From the NCBI GenBank assembly GCA_009787175.1, contig WRGM01000079.1, positions 1-5,964 on the forward strand: a stretch of DNA of 5,964 nt, read 5' to 3'. The notes beneath the pieces were generated by a model that was given only the letters and a program-made list of their open reading frames with translations, did not search any database and was not told the origin of the DNA. Numbering within the stretch: position 1 is the first letter of the stretch; every line of letters starts with the position of its first letter. This document shows positions 1-5,964 of this stretch, one piece after another. The translations under genes and the position numbers were made by a program. This DNA is from Candidatus Bathycorpusculum fermentans. GTDB taxonomy: Archaea > Thermoproteota > Bathyarchaeia > Bathyarchaeales > Bathycorpusculaceae.

Positions 1-372
1 AAGAGCTGTTTATCTGAAAAAGTAGTAAAAATGATGTGTGTACACGGAAAACAACACTACAAACGCCAAGTTTTATGCTTAATTTTGGGGTCAACAGTAC
101 ATATTCATTACAATAACATTATTTAGTTAATACCCTCAAAAAAAGACAACAAAATCAAAACAAAACTGACCCTGGGTAGACTACACAAAAACCTGTTAAA
201 TTTGCCAAAACCATAACAATATGCATACAAAAATAGACATAAATTATATTCAATGTTTAAACCATATCCAAAGCGCTGATATTTTATGCTGAAGGTTCTA
301 TTATCAACATGAGCCGATGATAGAAGAACTATAATCATAAAGAATTTTTATGGAAACAAACGGATAAACGAT
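1..372. other. AT-rich region without a supported gene
   Basis: No convincing coding sequence is visible here. Frame 1 is open from the window edge to a TAG at 124-126, but the 41 codons resemble nothing I recognise. Frame 2 reads seven codons (RAVYLKK) to a TAG at 23-25, which could be the tail of a gene lying upstream. A minus-strand frame at 123-338 would give a 71-residue Phe/Leu/Tyr/Cys-rich peptide with no motif and no clear ribosome binding site, typical of chance reading frames in AT-rich DNA. The structured element at 296-325 is listed separately. An 8-bp palindrome (GTGTACAC, 38-45) is also present, too short to interpret. Confidence 0.5.
296..325. repeat. Inverted repeat able to form a 10-bp hairpin
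   Basis: TTCTATTATC (296-305) can pair along its full length with GATGATAGAA (316-325), with one G-U wobble in the plus-strand RNA, around a 10-base loop. It lies 48-77 bases beyond the stop codon of the minus-strand HExxH gene, so it could be a 3' UTR hairpin of that transcript. It is not followed by a T-run on the minus strand, so it is not a classical intrinsic terminator. It could also be an operator or part of a small RNA. The structure is seen directly; any function is unassigned. Confidence 0.45.
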
Positions 373-693
373 TTATGTCTTTATGAAATCTAACGCAAAT
401 TTGTTAGCATTATTTTCTGTTCCTCTATGAATTTTATCCACATTTCTACATCTTAAATGATGGTAAAACTCGTGCAAAATAACAAACGGATTACATAAAA
501 AATCACTATTTAAAACACTAATCGTTTCCGTTTTTGAAGTATAACAACCATAAGCAGTTGTCTTATGACCTTTAGGCAAACCCACTTTAAGCTTTGGCGT
601 ATTTACATTGTACTGCTTTGAAAGAAGCTCTAAAGCCTCCTCAGCTTTACCATTAATAATAAGTAGCACTACAATAGTTTTAAAATCGCTCAT
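373..693 (-). CDS. Small HExxH zinc-metallopeptidase-like protein
   Basis: This is a 106-residue soluble protein with no signal peptide or membrane segment. The key feature is HEFYHH at residues 74-79, an HExxH motif in which His74 and His78 would bind zinc and Glu75 would act as general base. It is followed by TENNANKFALDF (92-103), where Glu93 is a good candidate third ligand, as in the E..AN.FA pattern of ImmA/IrrE (M78-like) peptidases. The spacing from His78 to Glu93 is shorter than I recall for IrrE. The N-terminal 30 residues look helical, and residues 45-65 look like short beta strands leading into the motif helix. There is no DNA-binding helix-turn-helix domain. The ATG at 691-693 is preceded by AGGA five bases upstream. 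It is transcribed divergently from the propeller gene. A protease role is inferred from the motif; the substrate is unknown. It could instead be an inactive zincin-fold protein. Confidence 0.75.
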   Translation of the reverse strand: MSDFKTIVVLLIINGKAEEALELLSKQYNVNTPKLKVGLPKGHKTTAYGCYTSKTETISVLNSDFLCNPFVILHEFYHHLRCRNVDKIHRGTENNANKFALDFIKT

Positions 694-715
694 TTTCCTA
701 ACCCATATATAACAG

Positions 716-725
716 CCTCATAAAG
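716..725 (-). promoter_or_regulatory. Possible TATA element of the HExxH gene
   Basis: Read on the minus strand this is CTTTATGAGG, a TATA-like element centred about 28 bases upstream of the ATG at 693. That spacing would place the transcript start almost at the start codon, giving a leaderless or nearly leaderless mRNA. A better TATA-like string (GTTATATATGGG on the minus strand, 703-714) lies too close to the ATG to serve this start. The assignment rests on spacing alone. Confidence 0.3.
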
Positions 726-823
726 ATTATGTTCCTACAGGATTTTTTGGAAAACTTTGGACTGTTGGAAAGTGTTTTTAGCTAATTTTAAATGTGTAAA
801 AATTATGTTGTATACATGTTTTT

Positions 824-835
824 GCAAAATTTTGC
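824..835. promoter_or_regulatory. Perfect 12-bp palindrome, candidate operator
   Basis: GCAAAATTTTGC is its own reverse complement. It ends 37 bases before the TATA box of the first propeller gene, a position typical of archaeal activator sites. In such AT-rich DNA short A/T palindromes arise easily, but the GC ends make this one somewhat less trivial. The binding protein is unknown. Confidence 0.3.
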
Positions 836-872
836 TATGAAAAAGTATCAAAGTCGATTTTTATAGTTATCT

Positions 873-880
873 TTATAAAA
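873..880 (+). promoter_or_regulatory. TATA box of first propeller gene
   Basis: TTATAAAA fits the archaeal TATA consensus. A start site about 25 bases downstream would fall near 900-902, leaving only a few bases before the GGAG at 904-907. The second propeller gene has the same arrangement (CTTTATAA, then a TTTGAATAT string, then TATGGAG), so the element looks conserved between the duplicates. Confidence 0.6.
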
Positions 881-903
881 CAGCTATTCATATATTTGAA
901 TAT

Positions 904-907
904 GGAG
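904..907 (+). promoter_or_regulatory. Shine-Dalgarno deciding a TTG start
   Basis: GGAG lies 11 bases before the TTG at 919-921. It supports TTG over the next in-frame ATG (codon 15), which would remove the charged beginning of the signal peptide. The nearby ATG at 902-904 overlaps this site but is in another frame and reaches TGA after six codons, overlapping the TTG as TTGA. Confidence 0.55.
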
Positions 908-918
908 AAATTAAAGAG

Positions 919-3384
919 TTGAAACAAAATAAAAATATATTATCCATAGTGGCAATACTAATGATAATGACTTTTGCGGTATCTATGATAGCAAGTGCAG
1001 GCGTTACTGTCGCGCAAGAAACTGAAAAGTCAACGTTTCCTTTTGTTGACGTAATTCCAAGAACAGTCGGTGTTGGACAAAAAGCACTAATTAACTTCGG
1101 CTTGCTAAACTACTTACAAGCAGACGGTGATGGCTGGAACGTAACAGCGGAAATTAAACACCCTGATGGACATGTTGAAACTATTAAAGGAATGACATGG
1201 TCCACTGGTACAGTTGGTCAATACTTTGTACCTGCTGAAGTAGGTGAATACCAGATACAATGTATTTATCCAGGCGAGTACTATAATGCAACTTCAGCTG
1301 CATATCGAGGTTACTATGCAGCAAGTAAAAGCGACGTTGTTATACTAACTGTGCAACAAGAACGGGTACCTGAACATCCAGGTTATGGCTCTGCGCCAGG
1401 TAATTACTGGACTAGACCAGTTGATTCACAACTTCGTGAATGGTGGTCTATTATGGGCAGCTGGGTAGCTAGACCAAGCAACGCGTTTGCACCATATAAT
1501 GCTGCACCTGAAAGTGCGCACATTCTATGGACTATGCCAATAGGCGATACCTTTGGTGGGCTGTCTGGTGGTGATAACTGGCAAATTGCTTATCAAAATG
1601 GCGATGCTTATGAGGGCAAATTCAGTGGCTCTATAATAATTAGTGGTGTTTTGTACTATAACCGATATATTAGTGGCTCACCAACACAAGAAATTGTTGC
1701 AGTTGACTTACATACAGGTAAAATACTATGGGAAAAATCTTATGCCTTTGGCGGTAGCAGAATTAGCAGAGGACAAATACTTACATGGGATTGCCTGAAT
1801 AATCGTGGTGTTTTCTCATACATCTGGCTAGCTAGTGGTACTAACATGTATGCACTTGATCCACCAAATGGTAATCTTAGATACAACATGACAAATGTTC
1901 CATCTGGGACAATCTATATTGGTCCAAATGGTGAAATGCTAAAGTATACTCTTACAAATCGTGGCAATGCTACAAATCCAGATTACCGTTTGATACAATG
2001 GAACTCTAGCTATGTAGTAAATCAAGGTAAAACGGGTATGCAAGAAAGCTGGGGTAGCCAAGTTAATGGCGTTTCTTATAATGCAACAGAACGTGGTTAT
2101 GATCTTAACGTTTCAGTACGCGTAAGTGAAACCTTTACAGGAAACATATTAACTGTGTTCCCCTGTGATCGTGTTATCGTAGGTAGTGCTACTAATACTA
2201 CTGTGACCCTTTCAGCAATTAGCCTTGAGCCAGGAAAAGAAGGTCAAGTACTGTTCCAAAATACCCGATCGCAACAATCACAAGACTGGACAGACACGTT
2301 TTCAACTGGTAGTAGCAGTATGCAATCAGGTTGGATGACATATAGCCAAGATAGCTATGTTGCTATTTACTGGATAAAAGAACTTAGAATCCACTACGCC
2401 TTCAGCTTAAAAGACGGTAGCTTCCTATGGTCAACAGTACCACAAAGCTATGCCGATGCATGGACTGACTCACCTACCTCAGAAAAACTTGTGGCATATG
2501 ATAAACTCTTTGCAGCAAGCGTTGGTGGCATTGTCTACTGCTATGATATTGCAACTGGAAAAGAAATCTGGCACTATGAAGCAAGAGATCCATACACAGA
2601 ATCCTATATCACACCAAACTGGTGGCTAATACCCGTATTTATCTCAGACGGCAAAATCTACCTAGGACACATGGAACACTCTGCTATGGAACCTAAACCA
2701 ATGGGCGCACCATTTATTGCACTTGACATAAATACAGGTGACCTTGTTTGGCAAATTGAAGGAGCATTCCGTCAAACCAGATGGGGTGGACGCGCAATCA
2801 TCGGTGACAGCATTATTACTACAATGGATACATATGATAACCGTATTTACGCAATCGGCAAAGGCCCAAGCGCAATGACAGTTACCGCGCCGGATGTTGC
2901 AGTTACCGTAAAAACACCAGTGCTAATCAGAGGAACTATCATGGATGTTTCACCAGGTACAGAAAGCGATGCATTAAAATTGCAATTCCCTAATGGCGTT
3001 CCAGCAGTATCTGATGCAGACATGAGCGCCTGGATGCTTCACGTATACAAGCAGTTCCCAGAACCACATGCAAACGGTGTTCCAATTAGAATTGACGCTA
3101 TTGACCCCAATGGTAACTATGTAACTTTAGGTGAAACTGTAAGTGATGCAAACGGCAGATTTAGCTTAAACTTTACACCTGACAAAGAAGGACAATACAA
3201 TATCTATGCACTCTTTGACGGCTCATCTTCATACTATCCAGCAGATGCACAAACTGAGCTAGTAGTAATGTCAGGTACTAGTGGTACCGGCACTAACTAT
3301 GCATTATACGCTTTCATCGTGGGCATTGTAATTGTTATTGCAATTGTCCTCTTTGGTCTACTGCTGTTGCTCAAAAAGAAATAA
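919..3384 (+). CDS. Secreted, membrane-anchored PQQ-type beta-propeller protein (copy 1)
   Basis: This 821-residue protein is predicted to be exported and anchored outside the cell. Residues 1-33 form a signal peptide: a Lys-containing start, a hydrophobic core at 8-25, and a likely cleavage near AGVTVAQ. Residues 40-146 are an all-beta Ig-like domain. Residues 163-182 carry a Trp-rich stretch shared with the downstream paralogue. A propeller follows at about 200-650. Blade motifs of the A-x-D-x-x-T-G-x-x-x-W type end at Trp271, Trp551 and Trp611, with weaker copies ending at Tyr322 and Trp504. Residues 654-783 form a second Ig-like domain. A short Gly/Ser/Thr linker, a membrane helix (794-818) and a KKK tail complete it. 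At least nine N-x-S/T sequons suggest surface glycosylation. The blade motif is that of PQQ_2 propellers, but most such proteins outside the alcohol dehydrogenases bind no PQQ, so an enzyme role cannot be claimed. Start is TTG. It is probably monocistronic, since a T-rich tract follows the stop. Confidence 0.88.
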   Translation: MKQNKNILSIVAILMIMTFAVSMIASAGVTVAQETEKSTFPFVDVIPRTVGVGQKALINFGLLNYLQADGDGWNVTAEIKHPDGHVETIKGMTWSTGTVGQYFVPAEVGEYQIQCIYPGEYYNATSAAYRGYYAASKSDVVILTVQQERVPEHPGYGSAPGNYWTRPVDSQLREWWSIMGSWVARPSNAFAPYNAAPESAHILWTMPIGDTFGGLSGGDNWQIAYQNGDAYEGKFSGSIIISGVLYYNRYISGSPTQEIVAVDLHTGKILWEKSYAFGGSRISRGQILTWDCLNNRGVFSYIWLASGTNMYALDPPNGNLRYNMTNVPSGTIYIGPNGEMLKYTLTNRGNATNPDYRLIQWNSSYVVNQGKTGMQESWGSQVNGVSYNATERGYDLNVSVRVSETFTGNILTVFPCDRVIVGSATNTTVTLSAISLEPGKEGQVLFQNTRSQQSQDWTDTFSTGSSSMQSGWMTYSQDSYVAIYWIKELRIHYAFSLKDGSFLWSTVPQSYADAWTDSPTSEKLVAYDKLFAASVGGIVYCYDIATGKEIWHYEARDPYTESYITPNWWLIPVFISDGKIYLGHMEHSAMEPKPMGAPFIALDINTGDLVWQIEGAFRQTRWGGRAIIGDSIITTMDTYDNRIYAIGKGPSAMTVTAPDVAVTVKTPVLIRGTIMDVSPGTESDALKLQFPNGVPAVSDADMSAWMLHVYKQFPEPHANGVPIRIDAIDPNGNYVTLGETVSDANGRFSLNFTPDKEGQYNIYALFDGSSSYYPADAQTELVVMSGTSGTGTNYALYAFIVGIVIVIAIVLFGLLLLLKKK
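2884..3237 (+). repeat. Long direct repeat, copy 1 (C-terminal Ig-like domain)
   Basis: This stretch of the first propeller gene aligns without gaps to 5610-5963 of the second. The sub-block 3082-3167 matches 5808-5893 at 81 of 86 bases by eye, including a 35-base exact run. Upstream parts of the two genes, although similar in protein, differ at many synonymous sites. The block is therefore a recently homogenised or selectively conserved segment. Confidence 0.75.
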
Positions 3385-3398
3385 GTGCTAAACAAACC

Positions 3399-3419
3399 TC
3401 CTTTCTTTCTTTTTTTGTT
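3399..3419 (+). terminator. T-rich archaeal-type terminator
   Basis: Beginning 15 bases after the TAA, the plus strand has a pyrimidine run made almost only of T with scattered C, ending in a run of seven T and a further T pair. There is no stem-loop before it. Archaeal RNA polymerase terminates at such U-rich tracts, so this likely ends the first propeller transcript and separates it from the second gene. Confidence 0.6.
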
Positions 3420-3516
3420 CAATATATTTGACGAGTTTTATAATTAATGGGTTCTTGTGTATTAGAGAGCCTATTAGTGTGTTAGTCTGCTTTATTATGT
3501 AATTAGTGTTAAATCT

Positions 3517-3531
3517 GTTAAACGGTTTAAC
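3517..3531. promoter_or_regulatory. Perfect GTTAAAC-G-GTTTAAC palindrome, candidate operator
   Basis: The two 7-bp arms are exact reverse complements around a single G. The right arm ends two bases before a TATA-like element (TATATAAG, 3533-3540), in the region where transcription factor B contacts DNA. A further GTTAAA (3508-3513) lies just upstream in direct orientation. This is a strong candidate site for a dimeric regulator of the second propeller gene, or of a transcript starting near 3562. The regulator is unknown. Confidence 0.4.
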
Positions 3532-3532
3532 G

Positions 3533-3540
3533 TATATAAG
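3533..3540 (+). promoter_or_regulatory. Possible distal TATA box of second propeller gene
   Basis: TATATAAG is a good TATA match and would give a start near 3560-3565, hence a leader of about 90 bases. The more proximal TATA at 3602-3608 resembles the arrangement of the first copy, so this one may be an extra regulated promoter or simply AT-rich background. Confidence 0.3.
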
Positions 3541-3601
3541 ATGCTGTTTTTATTAAAAATTTATTGAACTGTATGTATCAAATTCATGTTTTGTAGGTAA
3601 C

Positions 3602-3608
3602 TTTATAA
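3602..3608 (+). promoter_or_regulatory. TATA box of second propeller gene
   Basis: TTTATAA within CTTTATAACTTTGAATATTT aligns with CTTTATAA and TTTGAATAT in the first copy's upstream region. The predicted transcript start is near 3630-3635, just before the GGAGG at 3637-3641. The shared order indicates that the duplication included the promoter. Confidence 0.5.
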
Positions 3609-3636
3609 CTTTGAATATTTGCATGTTTGGTTCTAT

Positions 3637-3641
3637 GGAGG
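3637..3641 (+). promoter_or_regulatory. Strong Shine-Dalgarno (GGAGG) of second propeller gene
   Basis: GGAGG sits nine bases before an in-frame ATA at 3651-3653. There is no in-frame ATG, GTG or TTG at usual spacing after it. The only upstream in-frame candidate is TTG at 3627, before the SD. An ATG at 3635-3637 overlaps the SD in another frame and reaches TAA at 3662-3664. Confidence 0.6.
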
Positions 3642-3650
3642 AAATTAGAA

Positions 3651-5964
3651 ATAAAAAATATTAAATATAAAAAAGCAATATCTACAGCAACAGCAATACT
3701 ATTAATGCTCTCTTTTGTTGTCTCTATATTTGCAGCAACAGGCATTACAAACGCGCAATCTACAGCTAGTGTGGCTACTTGGTCATTTGTCGATGCTATT
3801 CCGACAACTGCAGGTGTTGGTCAGCCGGTATTAATCAATTGGGGTTTATTGAATTATTTAAACACTTACAATGACGGCTGGAACGTAACCTTACAGATAA
3901 CTTATCCTAACAATGTCGTTGAAAAACATGATGGAAAAACTTGGTCTACTGGAACAGTCGGTAAATACTTTGAATTTAAAGAACCAGGTGAATATCAATT
4001 ACAATGCATTTACAAAGGTGAAATGTACAATAACAGAGAATACTTGGCAAGTCAAAGTGACATTTTAACAATACAAATTCTTGAAAACTATTGGAAAGAT
4101 GACTATCCAGCGCATTCACCACCAGATGAATATTGGACAAGACCTATAGACTCTCAACAACGCGAATGGTGGAGTATAGCAGGCAGCTGGGTAACTACGC
4201 CAGCAAACTTTTACGCACCCTACAATGACGCACCAGAAAGTGCACACATCTTATGGCGCAAGCCAATTGGCGATACATTAGGTGGTTTATCAGGCGGTGA
4301 CACCGGCGATATTGGCTATCAACACGGCGATGCGTATGAAGGCAAATTCACAAGCTCAGTTATCATAGCAGGTATACTATACTATAACAGATATGTCAGC
4401 AACGCACCAAGACAGACAGTTGTAGCAGTTGACTTACATACAGGTAAAACACTTTGGGAAAAAGACTTCAACTTCGGCTCAGCAGCAGCTAACAGAGTTT
4501 CACGAGGACAAATATTTAACTTTATAACAGAAAACAACCGCGGCACATGGGCTTACCTCTGGTTTGTCAGCGGCACTAACATGTACGCAGTAGATCCACA
4601 AACAGGCGATCTAAAATACAACATGACCGATGTACCATCCGGAACAATATATGTTGGTCCAAACGGTGAAATGCTAAAATACCAACTTGTAAACTATGGC
4701 ACAACAGAAGAACCTAATTATCACTTATTACAATGGAACTCTACATACGTTGTTAACAGACTTGCAACTGCCGGCACATCAGACGCCTGGGGCAGCCAAA
4801 TTCAAGGAAAAACATTTAACGCATCACTTGGATACAACATTAACATATCAATACCACAAATAACCACTAGCGTAGGCAGCGTAATTACCGCCTTCCCAGA
4901 AGACCGCGTAGTATTCGCACCCACAGCCTCAGCAACTGATGGACTATTTCTTACAGCAATTAGCATAAAACCAAAAAACGTGGGACAAGTACTTTTCTAC
5001 AGAGAACAATACAAAGCACCAGTCATATGGGCAGACCTTACTATGACCACACAGTCAAGATGGGCAGCCTTCAGCAACAATCCCTATGTAGCTATTTTCT
5101 GGACTAAAGAAAACAGAGTAAACTATGCATTTAGCTTAGAAACAGGCCAATTCCTATACGAAACAGAACCACACGGCTATGCAGACGCATGGACTAATGC
5201 TGGACTACAAGGCGCTATTGTAAATGGCAAATTATATGAAGCAAGCCTTAGCGGTGTTGTATACTGCTACGATGCTAAAACCGGTAAAGAACTTTGGACA
5301 TATGAAGCAACAGACATATACAATGAATCTTATTACAGTGAAAAATGGTGGCTGCAAATAGTTTTCATCTCAGATGGTAAAGTCTACCTTGGTCATATGG
5401 ATCATTCTCCTATGGTACCTATAAACAGAGGTGCACCATTCTTTGCTCTTGATGCAGAAACCGGCGACCTTGTATGGGAGATAACGGGTGCATTCCGTCA
5501 AACATTATGGGGTGGACGTGCACTTATAGGCGATAGCATCATAGCGACCATGGACTTATACGACCAACAGATTTGTGCTATTGGCAAGGGTCCAAGTTCA
5601 ATGACCCTTACTGCACCGGATGTTGCAGTTGCCGCAAACGCGCCTGTTCTAATTAGAGGAACTATCATGGATGTTTCCCCAGGCACAGAAAGCGATGCAG
5701 TAAAATTGCGTTTTCCTAAGGGTGTTCCAGCAGTTTCTGATGCATGCATGAGTGAATGGATGCTTTACGTCTATAAACAATTCTCAGAGCCACATGCAGT
5801 GGGTGTTCCAGTTAGAATTGACGCTATTGACCCAAATGGTAACTATGTAACTTTAGGTGAAACTGTAAGCGATGCAAATGGCAGGTTTAGCTTTAGCTTT
5901 ACACCTGACAAGGAAGGACAATATGACATTTACGCATTCTTTGACGGCTCAAACTCATACTATA
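3651..5964 (+). CDS. PQQ-type beta-propeller surface protein (copy 2), partial at 3' end
   Basis: The frame is open from the upstream stop at 3612-3614 to the window edge. Counting from ATA 3651 gives 771 codons; by comparison with copy 1 about 48 residues (end of the last Ig-like domain, linker, membrane anchor) lie outside. The layout matches copy 1: Lys-rich start and hydrophobic signal peptide (1-36, ending near TNAQ), Ig-like domain (46-142), the shared Trp-rich stretch (161-180), a propeller with blade motifs ending at Trp269, Tyr323, Tyr503, Trp549 and Trp609, and a second Ig-like domain from 654. Residues 654-771 match copy 1 at 100 of 118 positions by my count, clearly more than the N-terminal part. 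The next in-frame ATG (3705) would delete the charged region and half the core of the signal peptide, so the true start is upstream: non-standard ATA 3651, TTG 3627, or ATG 3635 if one A in the run 3653-3658 is extra. Function is inferred to be cell-surface binding; no cofactor or catalytic site is evident. Confidence 0.85.
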   Translation, partial: MKNIKYKKAISTATAILLMLSFVVSIFAATGITNAQSTASVATWSFVDAIPTTAGVGQPVLINWGLLNYLNTYNDGWNVTLQITYPNNVVEKHDGKTWSTGTVGKYFEFKEPGEYQLQCIYKGEMYNNREYLASQSDILTIQILENYWKDDYPAHSPPDEYWTRPIDSQQREWWSIAGSWVTTPANFYAPYNDAPESAHILWRKPIGDTLGGLSGGDTGDIGYQHGDAYEGKFTSSVIIAGILYYNRYVSNAPRQTVVAVDLHTGKTLWEKDFNFGSAAANRVSRGQIFNFITENNRGTWAYLWFVSGTNMYAVDPQTGDLKYNMTDVPSGTIYVGPNGEMLKYQLVNYGTTEEPNYHLLQWNSTYVVNRLATAGTSDAWGSQIQGKTFNASLGYNINISIPQITTSVGSVITAFPEDRVVFAPTASATDGLFLTAISIKPKNVGQVLFYREQYKAPVIWADLTMTTQSRWAAFSNNPYVAIFWTKENRVNYAFSLETGQFLYETEPHGYADAWTNAGLQGAIVNGKLYEASLSGVVYCYDAKTGKELWTYEATDIYNESYYSEKWWLQIVFISDGKVYLGHMDHSPMVPINRGAPFFALDAETGDLVWEITGAFRQTLWGGRALIGDSIIATMDLYDQQICAIGKGPSSMTLTAPDVAVAANAPVLIRGTIMDVSPGTESDAVKLRFPKGVPAVSDACMSEWMLYVYKQFSEPHAVGVPVRIDAIDPNGNYVTLGETVSDANGRFSFSFTPDKEGQYDIYAFFDGSNSYY
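5610..5963 (+). repeat. Long direct repeat, copy 2 (C-terminal Ig-like domain)
   Basis: This is the partner of 2884-3237, lying 2726 bases downstream in the same orientation. The alignment reaches the window edge, so the repeat may continue beyond it. Direct repeats this alike could support recombination that deletes or fuses the two propeller genes. Confidence 0.75.

Larger units (their letters stand above)
694..918. other. Divergent intergenic region
   Basis: This 225-base AT-rich gap separates the minus-strand HExxH gene from the plus-strand propeller gene. It holds the likely promoters of both, a direct repeat of TTGGAAA 18 bases apart (747-753 and 765-771) with a related TTTGGA between the copies, an 8-bp palindrome TGTATACA (809-816) and a perfect 12-bp palindrome GCAAAATTTTGC (824-835). 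No tRNA-like fold or coding sequence was seen apart from the six-codon leader frame described in the findings. Confidence 0.55.

Noticed and set aside
1..126. Open frame 1 from the window edge, possibly the tail of a gene
   Set aside because: The 41-residue translation is unrecognisable, Cys/His-rich and AT-driven. The alternative frame 2 tail (RAVYLKK, stop at 23-25) is equally possible, so neither can be supported.
301..325. C/D-box small RNA
   Set aside because: CTGA and GATGA-like strings occur near 284-320, but their order and spacing do not form a C-D'-C'-D arrangement.
123..338. Minus-strand 71-codon reading frame
   Set aside because: Low-complexity Phe/Leu/Tyr/Cys-rich peptide in AT-rich DNA with no motif and no clear SD; it also spans the hairpin. 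Likely chance.
919..3384. PQQ-dependent alcohol dehydrogenase
   Set aside because: Blade motifs match the PQQ propeller pattern, but I see no heme CxxCH, no vicinal Cys pair as in methanol/ethanol dehydrogenases and no recognisable active-site set. The Ig-like domains and membrane anchor fit a surface protein better.
5498..5749. Minus-strand 83-codon reading frame
   Set aside because: It lies entirely inside the second propeller gene, whose frame shows clear homology to copy 1; this is an antisense shadow.
1..5964. CRISPR array, insertion sequence or tRNA gene
   Set aside because: No regularly spaced repeats, transposase-like frame, terminal inverted repeats or cloverleaf-like sequence was seen on either strand.

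Overview
This AT-rich window looks archaeal. Both large genes have a TATA-box-like element about 25-35 bases before the start, very short leaders with a GGAG(G) Shine-Dalgarno sequence, and a T-rich tract after the stop. They encode secreted, C-terminally anchored beta-propeller proteins of a kind I associate with Bathyarchaeia-like archaea. That lineage assignment is inference from style and recall, not a database result.

Layout: bases 1-372 are very AT-rich with no convincing gene, but hold one good hairpin (296-325). Bases 373-693 (minus strand) encode a 106-residue protein with an HExxH zinc-metallopeptidase motif. Bases 694-918 are a divergent intergenic region carrying the promoter of the first large gene, a perfect 12-bp palindrome and a spaced direct repeat. 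Bases 919-3384 encode an 821-residue exported protein: signal peptide, Ig-like domain, PQQ-type propeller, second Ig-like domain, C-terminal membrane anchor. Bases 3385-3650 hold a T-rich terminator, a perfect 7+1+7 palindrome touching a TATA-like element, and a second promoter. From about 3651 to the window end runs a tandem paralogue of the first large gene, open for 771 codons and cut by the window edge; it would be missed by a caller requiring ATG/GTG/TTG plus a stop.

The two propeller genes are a tandem duplication that includes the promoter and leader. Their last domain is far more alike, even at synonymous sites, than the rest, which suggests gene conversion. The start of the second copy is odd: the SD points to an ATA codon. 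In both copies an ATG overlaps the SD and opens a short out-of-frame reading frame. Each propeller gene probably has its own promoter. The proteins most likely act at the cell surface as binding or scaffold proteins; no catalytic activity can be read from the sequence.
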